Assembly: GCF_009208105.1 (NCBI RefSeq)
Contig: NZ_WFKL01000001.1
Location: 2,232,001-2,296,000 of the forward strand
Reading direction: 5' to 3'
Length of the DNA stretch: 64,000 nt
DNA from: Rouxiella sp. S1S-2
GTDB taxonomy: Bacteria; Pseudomonadota; Gammaproteobacteria; Enterobacterales; Enterobacteriaceae
Shown: positions 29,569 to 39,887 of the stretch, piece by piece
Layout: every line of letters begins with the position of its first letter
Numbering within the stretch: position 1 is the first letter of the stretch
The notes under the pieces: model-generated
The model's input: the letters and a program-made list of their open reading frames with translations, nothing else
What the model was told of the DNA's origin: nothing
The model's database searches: none
Position numbers and translations under genes: made by a program

Positions 29569-29887
29569 GTGTCACCCTGACCAAAAATTGGCATCCATTC
29601 CGAAAGATGCTGAGAAAAAGAATCCCCCTCAGTCTGAACCGGAAACAGGCAATTAGATAGGGCGCTATAGATAATATTTTTTTATCGTCAAGAGGCGAGT
29701 AGACTGGCAAAATCAGAGAGCAGTGACTGAAACTATTGAATAAATCTTCGGCTAATTCAACATAGAGTACGGGTCTCGGCTATGATGCAGTGAGGGGCAG
29801 TGCGGGTGGTTGTAGATAAGCGGGAAGAGCGACGACTATTTCCTATGAAATGTTCTTATCGAGCCGCACACAACGTGGAGGAAAGGG
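29569..29887. other. Divergent mdtH/rimJ intergenic region
   Basis: These 319 bases hold no gene. They must contain promoters for mdtH and rimJ. I see no clear operator or RNA structure. Confidence 0.4.
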
Positions 29888-30472
29888 ATGTTTGGCTATC
29901 GATCAGCGGCACCAAAAGTGCGGCTTACTACAGACAGAATGGTGCTGCGTTTAGTCTATGAACGCGACGCACATCGTCTTGCGGATTATTATGCAGAAAA
30001 CCGCGCGTTTTTAAAGCCGTGGGAGCCAATCAGGGACGAAAGCCACTGTTATCCTTCGGGTTGGCAGGCGCGACTTAGCCTGATTAATGAGATGCAAAAA
30101 CAGGGAACGGCCTACTATTTTATTCTGCTCGACTCCGATGAGAATCAGGTCCGTGGCGTGGCAAATTTTAGCAACGTACTGCGCGGTTCCTTCCACGCCT
30201 GCTTTCTGGGCTATTCCCTTGGACAGCAATGGCAGGGGCAGGGATTGATGCAGGAAGCGTTGCAGTCGCTTATTCGTTACATGCAGCGTCAGCAGAAAAT
30301 GCACCGCATTATGGCGAACTACATGCCACATAACCATCGCAGTGGCGACTTACTCGAACGTTTGGGCTTTGAGCGTGAAGGCTATGCGAAAGACTTTTTG
30401 CTGATTGATGGGAAATGGCAGGATCACGTTTTGATGGCCTTAACGGACTATCAATGGCTGCCTCCGAGATAA
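29888..30472 (+). CDS. rimJ: Ribosomal protein S5 N-acetyltransferase RimJ
   Basis: A 194-residue GNAT-family enzyme that acetylates the N-terminal alanine of ribosomal protein S5. The acetyl-CoA loop is [13 protein letters not shown], and [19 protein letters not shown] is the usual C-terminal core. A GTGGAGGAAAGG site precedes the ATG. It begins the rimJ-yceH-mviM-murJ series. Confidence 0.96.
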   Translation: MFGYRSAAPKVRLTTDRMVLRLVYERDAHRLADYYAENRAFLKPWEPIRDESHCYPSGWQARLSLINEMQKQGTAYYFILLDSDENQVRGVANFSNVLRGSFHACFLGYSLGQQWQGQGLMQEALQSLIRYMQRQQKMHRIMANYMPHNHRSGDLLERLGFEREGYAKDFLLIDGKWQDHVLMALTDYQWLPPR

Positions 30473-30486
30473 GGAATGAGAGCATC

Positions 30487-31149
30487 ATGAAATTCGAATT
30501 CAGCGCCAAAGAAGCGCGAGTTATTGGCTGTATGTTGGAAAAACAAGTGACTACGCCGGAGCAGTATCCGCTCAGTCTTAATGGCCTCACTACCGCCTGT
30601 AATCAAAAGACCAATCGTGAACCGGTGCTGGACCTCAGTGAGTCAGAGGTTCAGCAAACCCTCGATTTACTGCTGCGTAAACACCTCATTCGTTCGGTCA
30701 GCGGCAGTCGTACCATGAAGTACGAACATCGTTTTTGTAATTCAGAGTTTGGAAATCTTAAATTCTCGCCTGCAGAAGTTGCCCTCGCCGCCACGCTGCT
30801 GCTGCGCGGTGCTCAAACGCCGGGAGAGTTACGCACACGTACCCATCGGCTGCATGATTTTGCTGATGTGACCGACGTTGAGCGCACCCTTAACGAGATG
30901 GCCAGTCGCGAAGACGGCCCATTTTGCGTGCGACTGGCGCGCGAGCCGGGCAAGCGTGAAAGCCGCTACATGCATCTGTTTAGCGGTGAAGTCAGCGATG
31001 TCGCCACTGATGACGAACCGTTCATTCCAGCCGGTTTGTCGGCCACTGCTTCGCGTGATGGGTTAGCAGAGCGAATTGGCGTGCTTGAAACCGAGGTCAA
31101 CGAGCTGAAGCAGCGCCTAAATCATCTGCTTGAAAGGCTCGCTGACTAG
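30487..31149 (+). CDS. yceH: YceH family protein (DUF480)
   Basis: A 220-residue DUF480 protein with two winged-helix-like segments and a C-terminal coiled coil ([23 protein letters not shown]). The start is set at the ATG at 30487 ([12 protein letters not shown]), where an AAGGA site lies close upstream; the frame extends further but overlaps rimJ. Its function is unknown. Confidence 0.93.
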   Translation: MKFEFSAKEARVIGCMLEKQVTTPEQYPLSLNGLTTACNQKTNREPVLDLSESEVQQTLDLLLRKHLIRSVSGSRTMKYEHRFCNSEFGNLKFSPAEVALAATLLLRGAQTPGELRTRTHRLHDFADVTDVERTLNEMASREDGPFCVRLAREPGKRESRYMHLFSGEVSDVATDDEPFIPAGLSATASRDGLAERIGVLETEVNELKQRLNHLLERLAD

Positions 31150-31158
31150 GGAGGGGCT

Positions 31159-32094
31159 ATGAGTAAACTACGTATTGGCGTCGTCGGGCTCGGCGGTATT
31201 GCACAAAAGGCCTATCTGCCGATTCTGGCTCAGGCTAATGACTGGGCGCTGGCCGGTGGCTTTTCACCCAATCAGACCAAAGCGCAGGCTGTGTGCGACA
31301 GTTATCGTTTTAGATGTTATTCAAAGCTTGATGCCTTGGCAGCCGACTGTGATGCGGTATTTGTTCACAGCAGCACCGAGTCGCATTTTAACGTAGTGAG
31401 TCAGTTGCTCAACGCGGGCGTTCACGTTTACGTTGACAAACCTTTGGCCGCCACGCTGTCGCAGGCCGAACAGCTTATCGAGTTGGCACAGCGTCGAGGC
31501 AAGGCGCTGATGGTGGGCTTCAATCGCCGCTTTGCTCCCCTCTACCTGCAGTTAAAACAGCAGTTGGCTCTGCGAGAGCACGCGCCGGCATCGATTCGCG
31601 TCGATAAACACCGTGCCGATAGCGTAGGCCCGAATGATCTGCCGTTTACGTTGTTGGACGATTATCTGCATGTGGTAGATACCGCACTATGGCTCGCTGG
31701 CGACGATGTAAAGCGGGTGGGGGGGCAAATTAACTGTAACCCCGACAATCAGCTGATTTATGCCGAACACCAGTTTGTTTGCGGCGACCGGCGAATCACC
31801 ACCTCGATGCATCGCCGTGCGGGCACTCAGCGCGAGTCGATTCAGGCAGTAAGCGACGGGGGATGGTATCAGGTAAACGATATGCGCCAATGGCAGCAGG
31901 AGCAGACGGACGGCATCAGTGAGCAACCGATCGCCGGATGGCAGACTACCCTGGCCCAGCGCGGTTTCGAGGGCGCGGTGCGGCACTTTATTGACTGTGT
32001 TACCCATCAAACATCCCCTGAAACCAGCGGCGAGCAGGCGATTGTTGCACAAAGAATTATCGAACAATTACTGCAGGAACAACGATTAGTCTGA
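31159..32094 (+). CDS. mviM: Gfo/Idh/MocA-family oxidoreductase MviM
   Basis: A 311-residue protein with an N-terminal Rossmann fold (GVVGLGGIAQKAY) and the family's VDKPLA segment (VHVYVDKPLAATLS). It precedes murJ, as in Escherichia and Salmonella. The substrate is unknown. Confidence 0.94.
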   Translation: MSKLRIGVVGLGGIAQKAYLPILAQANDWALAGGFSPNQTKAQAVCDSYRFRCYSKLDALAADCDAVFVHSSTESHFNVVSQLLNAGVHVYVDKPLAATLSQAEQLIELAQRRGKALMVGFNRRFAPLYLQLKQQLALREHAPASIRVDKHRADSVGPNDLPFTLLDDYLHVVDTALWLAGDDVKRVGGQINCNPDNQLIYAEHQFVCGDRRITTSMHRRAGTQRESIQAVSDGGWYQVNDMRQWQQEQTDGISEQPIAGWQTTLAQRGFEGAVRHFIDCVTHQTSPETSGEQAIVAQRIIEQLLQEQRLV

Positions 32095-32223
32095 TAATTG
32101 TGCAGGGGAAACAAGTTATAACAACTGCCTGTAGCTATTGTATTTTTGATACGTAGACTATACGCACTTCCGAACCTTGCCGGTGCCCCGTTGAAGGGTT
32201 TACCGGCCATAAGAATAAGTCAC

Positions 32224-33753
32224 ATGAATCTACTGAAGTCTCTAGCTGCCGTCAGTTCAATGACGATGTTTTCACGCGTGCTGGGTTTTGCCCGTGATGC
32301 GATAGTTGCCCGAGTATTCGGGGCAGGAATGGTAACCGATGCTTTTTTCGTTGCCTTCAAATTACCTAACTTGCTGCGCCGTATTTTTGCCGAGGGTGCT
32401 TTTTCTCAGGCTTTTGTCCCTATTTTAGCGGAGTATAAAAGCCAGCAGGGTGAAGAGGCGACCCGTACCTTTATTGCCTTTGTGTCTGGTTTACTCACGC
32501 TGGTGCTGGCACTGGTGACGATCGCCGGCATGCTGGCTGCGCCCTGGGTTATTTACATCACCGCGCCGGGTTTTGCCGACACGCCAGACAAATTTGCGCT
32601 GACAACTTCGCTGCTGCGCGTGACGTTTCCCTATATTTTGCTGATTTCACTCGCGTCGCTGGCGGGGGCCATTCTTAATACCTGGAACCGTTTCTCGATT
32701 CCGGCCTTTGCTCCTACCTTCCTTAACGTCAGCATGATCCTATTTGCACTCTTTGCCGCACCGTATTTCCATCCGCCGGTCATGGCGCTGGCGTGGGCGG
32801 TGGTCGCGGGTGGCGTGTTGCAGCTTGGCTATCAACTACCGCACCTGAAAAAAATTGGCATGCTGGTGTTGCCGCGTCTGAATCTCAAAGATGCGGGCGT
32901 GTGGCGCGTGATGCGCCAGATGGGACCGGCTATCCTTGGCGTATCGGTAAGCCAGATTTCACTGATCATTAACACGATTTTTGCCTCGTTTCTGGTTTCC
33001 GGCTCCGTGTCGTGGATGTACTACGCCGACCGCCTGATGGAGTTTCCTTCCGGCGTGCTGGGCGTTGCCTTGGGCACCATTTTGCTGCCTTCGCTGGCAC
33101 GCAGTTTTTCCAGCGGTAACCATAAAGAATATAATCGTCTGATGGACTGGGGTCTGCGTCTGTGCTTCCTGCTGGCGCTGCCGAGCTCGGTGGCGTTGGG
33201 CATTCTGGCTAAGCCATTGACCGTTGCACTGTTCCAGTACGGCAAGTTTAGCGCCTTCGATGCCTCGATGACCCAGCGCGCGCTGGTGGCTTATTCGGTT
33301 GGATTGATGGGGCTTATCGTTGTAAAAGTGCTTGCGCCGGGCTTCTACTCGCGTCAGGACATTAAAACGCCGGTAAAAATCGCTATCATTACCCTGATTA
33401 TGACGCAGGTAATGAACCTGGCCTTTATCGGGCCGCTTAAACATGCTGGCCTATCGCTTTCAATCGGCCTCGCCGCCTGTCTGAATGCCTCACTGCTTTA
33501 CTGGCAACTGCGCAAGCAGGACATTTTTCAGCCACAGCCGGGCTGGCGGAGTTTCTTAATCCGCTTGATTATTGCCGTTATTGCCATGGCCGCAGCGCTG
33601 GTGGGTATGATGTACGTAATGCCGGACTGGTCGGTGGGCGGCATGACCATGCGACTCTTGCGTCTTGCTGCGGTAGTGGTGGTGGGCGTGGTGGTCTATT
33701 TCGGTGTGCTGGGCCTATTGGGCTTTAAAGTTAAGGACTACGCGCGAAGCTAG
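32224..33753 (+). CDS. murJ: Lipid II flippase MurJ (MviN)
   Basis: A 509-residue, 14-helix MOP-superfamily protein that moves lipid II across the inner membrane for peptidoglycan synthesis. The start is set at 32224 ([19 protein letters not shown]), matching the family, although the frame opens at 32146. Arg-rich cavity segments such as [14 protein letters not shown] are present. A bidirectional terminator separates it from argS. Confidence 0.97.
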   Translation: MNLLKSLAAVSSMTMFSRVLGFARDAIVARVFGAGMVTDAFFVAFKLPNLLRRIFAEGAFSQAFVPILAEYKSQQGEEATRTFIAFVSGLLTLVLALVTIAGMLAAPWVIYITAPGFADTPDKFALTTSLLRVTFPYILLISLASLAGAILNTWNRFSIPAFAPTFLNVSMILFALFAAPYFHPPVMALAWAVVAGGVLQLGYQLPHLKKIGMLVLPRLNLKDAGVWRVMRQMGPAILGVSVSQISLIINTIFASFLVSGSVSWMYYADRLMEFPSGVLGVALGTILLPSLARSFSSGNHKEYNRLMDWGLRLCFLLALPSSVALGILAKPLTVALFQYGKFSAFDASMTQRALVAYSVGLMGLIVVKVLAPGFYSRQDIKTPVKIAIITLIMTQVMNLAFIGPLKHAGLSLSIGLAACLNASLLYWQLRKQDIFQPQPGWRSFLIRLIIAVIAMAAALVGMMYVMPDWSVGGMTMRLLRLAAVVVVGVVVYFGVLGLLGFKVKDYARS

Positions 33754-33774
33754 CTTTCATCATACGCCATGCAT

Positions 33775-33802
33775 AAAAAAGGCCGCTTTCGCGGCCTTTT
33801 TT
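33775..33802. terminator. Bidirectional terminator between murJ and argS
   Basis: Six A, GGCCGC, TTTC loop, GCGGCC, six T: a perfect hairpin serving convergent murJ and argS. Confidence 0.95.
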
Positions 33803-33821
33803 ATACGTCATCACGCAGGGG

Positions 33822-35552
33822 TTACATGCGTTCTACGGTTTCAATACCCAGAGTATCAAGGCCGGTTTTCAGGGTTCTTTGAGTCAGCAGCGCCAGCTTC
33901 AGGCGGCTGTTGCGCACGCTTTCGTCTTCGGCGTTGAGAATAGGGCAGTCTTCGTAGAAACCGGAGAACAGACCTGCAACGTCGTAGAGGTAGGCACACA
34001 TCATGTGTGGCGTGCCTTCGCGGGCAACGCTGGTTAACACTTCTTCAAACTGCAGCAGACGGGTGGCCAGCGCTGTTTCACGCTCTTCGGTGAGTACCAT
34101 CGGCTGAGTCAGGCTGTTTACGTCGATTTCAGCACGTTTAAAGATTGATGCCACACGGGTATAGGCATATTGCATGTACGGTGCAGTATTGCCTTCAAAC
34201 GCCAGCATGTTGTCCCAGTCGAAGATGTAGTCAGTGGTGCGACTCTTCGACAAATCGGCGTATTTGATTGCACCGATACCGACCGCGTTAACCAGGCTTT
34301 CAAGTTCGTCGTGCGGCATATCGGGATTCTTGACCAAAATAAGCTCACGGGCGCGAACGATGGCTTCGTCCAGCAAATCAGAAAGTTTGATGGTTCCGCC
34401 TGCACGGGTTTTAAACGGTTTGCCGTCTTTGCCCAGCATCATGCCAAACGCATGGTGTTCAAGGGTCACGGAGTCTGGCACATAGCCCGCCTTACGCACG
34501 ATGGTCCAGGCTTGCATCAGATGCTGGTGCTGACGAGAGTCGATGTAGTAAAGCACGCGGTCCGCGCCGAGCGTTTCATAGCGATATTTTGCGCAGGCAA
34601 TGTCGGTGGTGGTGTAAAGGTAACCACCATCCTTTTTACGAATGATGACGCCCATCGGGTCGCCATCTTTGTTTTTATATTCGTCCAGATAAACGACTAC
34701 AGCGCCTTCGCTGTCGACCGCCAAACCTTTGTCCTGGAGGTCGGAAACAATGCCTGGCAGCATGCTGTTATAAAGGCTTTCACCCATCACGTCATCACGG
34801 CTGAGCGTAACGTTCATGCGATCGTAGGTAATCTGATTTTGTGCCATGGTCACGTCAACCAGCTTGCGCCACATCTGCAGCAGGTATTCGTCACCGCCCT
34901 GAAGTTTTACCACGTAAGCACGGGCACGAAGGGCAAACTCTTCGTCTTCATCATAGTTTTTCTTGGCGGCGCGGTAGAACTCTTCGAGGTCGGAAAGCTT
35001 CATGTCCCCGGCGTTTTCATTCTGCACTTTCTCGAGGTAAGCAATCAGCATCCCAAACTGCGTGCCCCAGTCGCCGACGTGGTTGGCGCGAATAACTTTG
35101 TGGCCCAACAGTTCATTGGTACGCGCTGCCGCGTCACCAATAATGGTCGAGCGAATGTGACCCACGTGCATCTCTTTGGCCACGTTTGGCGCAGAATAGT
35201 CGATAACAATCGTCTGCTGCTCAACCGGCGAAATACCCAGCTTAGCATCAGCCAAAGCGGCATCGGCGTTAGCAGCAACGAAGCCGCTGTCGAGAAAGAT
35301 GTTGATAAAACCTGGGCCCGCGATTTCAACCTTGGAAGCGATACCGGCAAGGTCCAACAGCGCCACTACTTTTTCTGCCAGTTGTCGTGGCGGCATTGCT
35401 AATTTTTTAGCAACGGACATCACGCCATTGGCCTGATAGTCACCAAACTGTGCTTTTGCAGACTGGCGAACCTGTGCTTCGCTGTCCGTCGGAGCACCTG
35501 CGGCAACAAGTGCCTGGCAAATTTTTTCTGAAAGAAGGGCCTGTATATTCAC
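33822..35552 (-). CDS. argS: Arginyl-tRNA synthetase
   Basis: A 576-residue class I synthetase charging tRNA-Arg. The HIGH-type motif is HVGH in [15 protein letters not shown]; as usual for ArgRS, no standard KMSK is seen. The C-terminal DALR anticodon-binding domain ends with the usual GIETVERM. A long antisense frame covers most of it and is a shadow. Confidence 0.97.
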   Translation of the reverse strand: MNIQALLSEKICQALVAAGAPTDSEAQVRQSAKAQFGDYQANGVMSVAKKLAMPPRQLAEKVVALLDLAGIASKVEIAGPGFINIFLDSGFVAANADAALADAKLGISPVEQQTIVIDYSAPNVAKEMHVGHIRSTIIGDAAARTNELLGHKVIRANHVGDWGTQFGMLIAYLEKVQNENAGDMKLSDLEEFYRAAKKNYDEDEEFALRARAYVVKLQGGDEYLLQMWRKLVDVTMAQNQITYDRMNVTLSRDDVMGESLYNSMLPGIVSDLQDKGLAVDSEGAVVVYLDEYKNKDGDPMGVIIRKKDGGYLYTTTDIACAKYRYETLGADRVLYYIDSRQHQHLMQAWTIVRKAGYVPDSVTLEHHAFGMMLGKDGKPFKTRAGGTIKLSDLLDEAIVRARELILVKNPDMPHDELESLVNAVGIGAIKYADLSKSRTTDYIFDWDNMLAFEGNTAPYMQYAYTRVASIFKRAEIDVNSLTQPMVLTEERETALATRLLQFEEVLTSVAREGTPHMMCAYLYDVAGLFSGFYEDCPILNAEDESVRNSRLKLALLTQRTLKTGLDTLGIETVERM

Positions 35553-35826
35553 CGGATTACCTTAAATGACTAAACATATAACACCGTAACGGTGCCATCT
35601 TGATTGACTGGCATGAACAGACGTCGAGCACTTATTGTCCCATCGTCCACTCCTGACTTTAATGATGGGCATTTATAACATATTCGCCAACTTGAGTCAG
35701 TATTGTAGGCGGGAATATCCCCTTCCTCTTTCACGTTATTAACAGGGCTTTAGTCAGTGTAGAACTGGCAACAGACGAAGGGGTTGTGTAAATTAAGCGC
35801 CCCAGGTCACAGAGAGAGAAAAAAAC

Positions 35827-36390
35827 ATGACAACAATAAATAACGTGCCGGAGTTAGAAGACCTGGTGGCAGATCTGCCGCGTTTCAATCAACTTTTGGC
35901 CGCCTTTGCCGAAAAGTTGCAGCTTAATCTGGCAGAGTTTCATGCCGATCATATTTCTGTTCGCTGCCACCAGAACACCACCGCCGACCGATGGCGCAAA
36001 GGGTTTAGCCAGTGTGGTTCTTTACTTAATGAAACTGAAATTAACGGCCGCCCCATTTGCCTGTTTGACCTGCCGCAGCCATTACGCGTAGGCCCCTGGC
36101 AAATAGACCTGATTGAACTGCCTTACCCGGGGGATAAACGTTACCCGCATGAGGGGTGGGAGCACGTCGAGTTGGTCTTAAGCGGGGGGGCAGAAGGTTT
36201 TTATGCCCGTGCGCTTGCTCAGTTGGCCGATGAAGCGCTGGTGGCGCCGGGGATCAAACTGAAACAAAGCTCACCCAAGGGCGAGCATGAAAGACTGGCA
36301 AACCCGACGTTGGCGATTACCGACGGCACCCTTACTATCAAGTTTCACCCGCACAGTCTGCGCGAAATAGTGGCCAGCGAGCGAGATTAA
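35827..36390 (+). CDS. yecM: VOC-superfamily protein YecM
   Basis: A 187-residue protein of the YecM family, with a vicinal-oxygen-chelate-like fold and possible metal ligands in DHISVRCH and the late HPHSLREI region. It lies divergent from argS and upstream of cutC, as in Escherichia. No activity is established. Confidence 0.92.
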   Translation: MTTINNVPELEDLVADLPRFNQLLAAFAEKLQLNLAEFHADHISVRCHQNTTADRWRKGFSQCGSLLNETEINGRPICLFDLPQPLRVGPWQIDLIELPYPGDKRYPHEGWEHVELVLSGGAEGFYARALAQLADEALVAPGIKLKQSSPKGEHERLANPTLAITDGTLTIKFHPHSLREIVASERD

Positions 36391-36734
36391 TACAGGCAAT
36401 TTGCCCGGGCATTTTCCATACGATCAACCGCTTTTTCACGTAAGGCTCACTGCAGTTGGCTGAAATCCGCCCCTCAGCGCTTTTGCCGGACCTCAATTAC
36501 GCGGGGCGACAGCAACTCTGTATCGGCGACCTAAAGCGGGATAACGTCAGCGTCGGGAAATTTATTTCATTTAAGGCTATCGCTGTGACTGCGGTCGATC
36601 CATTCATCAAAATTGAATGTCATAGTTAGCTTTCCTAAGCAGGCAGTGGGGCAGGATGCTCATGCTTGAGGCTACGCGACATGGCCCCCTACAAACATGT
36701 GTTGTAGCATAGGGCCGTAATCAGGAGAGACCAC
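36391..36734. other. Intergenic region yecM/cutC with a possible gene relic
   Basis: These 344 bases lack an intact gene. A 57-codon frame at about 36456-36629 (from a TTG, LAEIRPSALLPDLNYAGRQQ) is coherent in composition but has no ribosome site or recognised family, and may be a remnant of a lost gene. The cutC ribosome site (AGGAGAG) lies at the right end. Confidence 0.35.
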
Positions 36735-37493
36735 ATGACTAAGTTAGAAGTGTGTTGTTATAGCGTGGACTGTGCATTAACGGCAGAGCTAGCCGGAGCC
36801 GATCGCGTCGAACTATGCGCGAGTCAGGCTGACGGCGGCATTACGCCAAGCTATGGAACATTAAAGCTGGCCAGAGAAAAGGTGAATATTCCCGTTCATC
36901 CAATTGTTCGCCCGCGAGGCGGTGATTTTTGCTATAGCCAAAGCGAATTTGACGTTCTTAAAAGTGATATTGCCTGCGTCCGTGACCTGGGTTTTCCTGG
37001 GGTAGTGGTCGGCATGCTCGACGCCGAGGGGCATATTGATATGCCGCGCATGTGGGAAGTGATGGCGCTTTGCGGTGATATGGCAGTCACTTTCCACCGC
37101 GCGTTTGATATGTGCCTAAACCCAAAGGTTGCGCTTGAGCAATTGACTCAGCTGGGCGTGGCGCGCATTCTGACATCGGGGCAACAGCAGAATGCCGAGG
37201 TGGGCATTTCAATGCTGCGTGAACTAAACAGCCTGACGCGTGGTCCAATCATTATGGCAGGCGCGGGCGTGCGCTTAACCAATCTGCAGAAGTTTGTTGA
37301 TATTGGTTTGAAAGAGCTGCACAGCTCGGCAGGACGTCAGGTATTTTCGTCCATGCGCTACCGTAAAGCGGGCGTATCAATGAGTTCCGATACCGATTTT
37401 GATGAATTCAGTCGTTATTGCGTAGATGGCGATATCGTCGCAGCAATGAAAAATGCCTTGGAATTTGACGATTCGGTCAGCCGTACGGCGTAG
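36735..37493 (+). CDS. cutC: CutC-family TIM-barrel protein
   Basis: A 252-residue protein with the CutC hallmark segments [32 protein letters not shown] and TFHRAFDMC. The family was named for copper homeostasis, but its direct role in copper handling is disputed. Two candidate terminators follow, then the prophage begins. Confidence 0.95.
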   Translation: MTKLEVCCYSVDCALTAELAGADRVELCASQADGGITPSYGTLKLAREKVNIPVHPIVRPRGGDFCYSQSEFDVLKSDIACVRDLGFPGVVVGMLDAEGHIDMPRMWEVMALCGDMAVTFHRAFDMCLNPKVALEQLTQLGVARILTSGQQQNAEVGISMLRELNSLTRGPIIMAGAGVRLTNLQKFVDIGLKELHSSAGRQVFSSMRYRKAGVSMSSDTDFDEFSRYCVDGDIVAAMKNALEFDDSVSRTA

Positions 37494-37545
37494 GGGGACA
37501 GGGTTCCCTGTATTGCCGGCCGGGTCAAATCGATAAAGATTTACC

Positions 37546-37563
37546 GGGTCCCAGGACCCTTTT
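37546..37563 (+). terminator. Short terminator-like hairpin after cutC
   Basis: GGGTC pairs with GACCC across CCAG, followed by four T residues. Confidence 0.45.
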
Positions 37564-37585
37564 GCGTCGCCCTGCGCAAGTACCA

Positions 37586-37614
37586 GGCCCCGTCATTTTG
37601 GCGGGGCTTTTTTT
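37586..37614 (+). terminator. Rho-independent terminator after cutC
   Basis: GCCCCG pairs with CGGGGC (one G-T position beyond) across a short loop, followed by seven T residues. It is the last feature clearly belonging to the host backbone. Confidence 0.8.
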
Positions 37615-37716
37615 ATTAAAAACAATAAGTTAAGTTTGTCGGGGGTACTGTAGGGATACTGGGTAATGCAATAACATCCAACAATTAACGAAAAAGAGCA
37701 GTAATTTAACCAACAA

Positions 37717-37738
37717 AAAAGGCCTTTAAAGGCCTTTT
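37717..37738. terminator. Terminator of the leftward early operon
   Basis: AAAAGGCC and GGCCTTTT form an 8-bp stem around TTTAAA, with a further A run on the left giving a U-tract for minus-strand transcripts. It lies 14 bases past the last leftward gene. Confidence 0.8.
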
Positions 37739-37751
37739 AGTATTTTATGTT

Positions 37752-38009
37752 TTAGTATTTGTTCACCGAGGCATGCAAAGCTCGACCCTCTTTGCGTTGC
37801 TTATCGATGAACTCAGCGAGGTCCGTTATATGAATCATGCGCGGTGCTTTTTGGCTATCGCCCACTCTAAAAGTTGGGATCGGTAATTGGTAAAGTGCGG
37901 CTTTTCTTTCCGCTGTAGCGGGGTTCATACCGAAATATTTCTCGCAGACAGAAGAGACTGGAACGGTCGAAGTTTCAAACTCAGCCATCAATAAAAATAC
38001 TGTGTTCAT
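37752..38009 (-). CDS. PrtN-like pyocin-activator family protein
   Basis: An 85-residue protein starting MNTVFLLMAEFETSTVPVSSV, which matches the PrtN family (MNTxFLLMA, a central helix-turn-helix-like region, and a DLAxxIDxxR segment near the end, here DLAEFIDKQRKEG). PrtN activates pyocin genes in Pseudomonas; family members in enteric prophages usually sit at the integrase end and may act as excisionase-like or regulatory DNA-binding proteins. Here it is the last gene of the leftward operon, with no integrase beside it. It overlaps the previous gene by four bases. Confidence 0.75.
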   Translation of the reverse strand: MNTVFLLMAEFETSTVPVSSVCEKYFGMNPATAERKAALYQLPIPTFRVGDSQKAPRMIHITDLAEFIDKQRKEGRALHASVNKY

Positions 38010-38827
38010 GGGTTAGCTCCCCGCAGATGAGATTCCAGCTTTTCAACCAATACCAACAGGTATCGTTTTTGATTTATTTCACCCTTAAGCTCACCTACCT
38101 GCTGCTCTGAAACTGCCAGCGTGGCATCCAACACTTTAAGCTGATCGGTCAGTACAATGCTGGTAGGTACCGTAATGGTGTCAGGAAACTCAATTTCCCT
38201 CGGTCTATCTGGGTTCCGTGGTGAAATGTTACCAGCCTGATATTTAATGCGATTGGTCAACACCATTGAACCACACGCCGATCCTTGCGCTGCAACGGTT
38301 TTCTGTTGTTCTCCAGCCTTAAATTTTGGCTTTTGGTCAACACCTGCTGACCACCGGTAAAACGAGCGCTGACCATCTTTACGTAAGGTCACGACACCTT
38401 TATCCACGTCTTTAGCCAGGCGGCCACTAATGCTTTTCTGCTCGACGTTTGCAGCCTCAGCCAGCTCACGTGGTGTGACTTCTCCTTTCGATTCGCGCAG
38501 CAACGTACGAATAAGCGCGATCGCCGGCACGGTGATTTCCTTATTTACCTTCTCGACTGCAGCAGGCGCAGGTTCTGACGTTGCCTTTACAGAATCCGGC
38601 TGCCGGGTCACCACGTTGGTAACCTGTTGACCACGAGGTGCGCCGTTGACCACCTTTCCTGTCAGTTGGTATTGCCCAGTAATGCACCGGACTGTGCCTT
38701 TGCGCATCTGATTAACCAGCATGGCGTTAACAACGCTTTCAGACTGGCTCATGTAGCTTGCTAGCGCCTCGATATCGCAGGGGGCGATTGTATCCAGTGC
38801 TTCCATCAAAGTAATTTTTTCGCTCAT
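38006..38827 (-). CDS. Phage DNA-binding-like protein with winged-helix segments (DUF1627-like)
   Basis: A 273-residue protein. The first 60 residues and residues about 100-150 (TPRELAEAANVEQKSISGRLAKDV) look like winged-helix or helix-turn-helix units; a Pro/Ala-rich linker joins them, and the C-terminus is a coiled coil (QLKVLDATLAVSEQQVGELKGE). The layout resembles DUF1627-type proteins of lambdoid phages, whose role is unknown. AGGAG lies upstream of the ATG. Confidence 0.6.
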   Translation of the reverse strand: MSEKITLMEALDTIAPCDIEALASYMSQSESVVNAMLVNQMRKGTVRCITGQYQLTGKVVNGAPRGQQVTNVVTRQPDSVKATSEPAPAAVEKVNKEITVPAIALIRTLLRESKGEVTPRELAEAANVEQKSISGRLAKDVDKGVVTLRKDGQRSFYRWSAGVDQKPKFKAGEQQKTVAAQGSACGSMVLTNRIKYQAGNISPRNPDRPREIEFPDTITVPTSIVLTDQLKVLDATLAVSEQQVGELKGEINQKRYLLVLVEKLESHLRGANP

Positions 38828-38828
38828 G

Positions 38829-39089
38829 TCACACTGCTCCTATCGCTTTTTCAACCACTCGATAGCCCCGTTTCCGGGGCTTCTTGATTGGCTCAATTTT
38901 TACTGGTGCCACCTTAGGCGCATCAGGGCGTTCAATGCTCAACCCAGTGCTCATGCGTCGCTTATTGTTCATCGCCCAGATGATGCGTGCTGTATGGTCA
39001 CATCCATCATCGATTTTTACGCTGGCCTGAACCTGAGTATCTTTGATATCAATGCGCGGAAACTCACCAAGTCTTCTTAAAGTCGGCAT
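38829..39089 (-). CDS. Hypothetical phage protein
   Basis: An 86-residue frame with a strong AAGGAGG ribosome site. The C-terminal third is very basic (IKKPRKRGYRVVEK). It starts one base from the stop of the upstream gene, so it belongs to the leftward operon. No family recognised. Confidence 0.65.
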   Translation of the reverse strand: MPTLRRLGEFPRIDIKDTQVQASVKIDDGCDHTARIIWAMNNKRRMSTGLSIERPDAPKVAPVKIEPIKKPRKRGYRVVEKAIGAV

Positions 39090-39322
39090 TAGTTAGCCTC
39101 CTTTCTGTACAACTCCCCCATTACAACCTTGTAGGCACGCATTACATGCACGGTGCGACCGGTAATCTCAGTTTTGCGCTGAATGAGTCCAGAGCTGGTG
39201 GCACGAACGCCGGTACGAAGCAGAGCAGCATCAACACATCGGTTGTGCTGGCCGACCCGCGGCAGCCAGCTAGTGAGGGTGAGCGTTGCGGTCACGCCAT
39301 GATCGTCATATTCAATTTTCAT
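39089..39322 (-). CDS. Hypothetical phage protein
   Basis: A 77-residue protein starting MKIEYDDHGVTATLTL at 39322, where an AGGGGG site is well spaced; the longer frame from 39346 is less likely. It overlaps the end of the upstream gene by 11 bases and the start of the next by one. A beta-rich N-terminus is followed by a basic helical part. No family recognised. Confidence 0.65.
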   Translation of the reverse strand: MKIEYDDHGVTATLTLTSWLPRVGQHNRCVDAALLRTGVRATSSGLIQRKTEITGRTVHVMRAYKVVMGELYRKEAN

Positions 39323-39887
39323 CGATAACCCCCTGGAGCATGTCAAAGGTCTCTTCTTTTACCGGCATAATCACTAAGAGTGGGTTACCGAAGAAACGAT
39401 TAATGATGGGGTCCAAAACCAGGAGGCACGGGGCAGATTTACCCGTGGGCTTGAACCGTACGACGCCAGTACCATCGCCAAACATGCGGTGAGGCAGTGA
39501 CAATGCCTTTACACTGAACATCGGCAGTTCATGCGTCAGATCTGCATCGGCTGGCATAATCTTTGAAAAGTCGGGATATTTGCTTTCGATGTGATCGAGG
39601 GCGTTATAGCCGACTACTTCCTCATCTTCATTGAGGTGTGAGGCATACCATTTGCCTTTCATCTGCAAGATCGCTGTACCTTCTGCACTCACTGGGATTT
39701 CCCCGTGCACGATGAACACGCCATCGATATCGGTTTCAGCGCCGTGCTCCATCATGACCGCCGCCCAGCCATTCGTTGCCTTGATGTGAGTGGGGGTGAT
39801 GTAGACCCCTTTCAGGTATTCGCGTGTTTCTTTATCATCAGCTACACAGCAAAGTGCGGCGCGAAGAATGTCAGTTGGAAAGAACAT
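39312..39887 (-). CDS. Hypothetical phage protein, possibly sliding-clamp-like
   Basis: A 191-residue protein of alternating strands and helices, with the pattern GVYITPTHIKATNGWAAVMMEHG and a later PVSAEGTAILQMKGKWY. The 'residue-in-natural-assembly' pattern of short strands with A(T/S)(N/D)G is reminiscent of one domain of DNA polymerase beta clamps, and some phages carry such proteins, but I cannot confirm it. It lies in the leftward operon. Confidence 0.55.
   Translation of the reverse strand: MFFPTDILRAALCCVADDKETREYLKGVYITPTHIKATNGWAAVMMEHGAETDIDGVFIVHGEIPVSAEGTAILQMKGKWYASHLNEDEEVVGYNALDHIESKYPDFSKIMPADADLTHELPMFSVKALSLPHRMFGDGTGVVRFKPTGKSAPCLLVLDPIINRFFGNPLLVIMPVKEETFDMLQGVIDEN

Noticed and set aside
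34170..35402. Long 410-codon frame antisense to argS
   Set aside because: It lies wholly inside argS on the opposite strand, has no recognised domain, and its composition is that of a complementary frame of a conserved gene.
36456..36629. 57-codon frame between yecM and cutC as a real gene
   Set aside because: It starts with TTG, lacks a ribosome site and matches no family; it is noted only as a possible relic.
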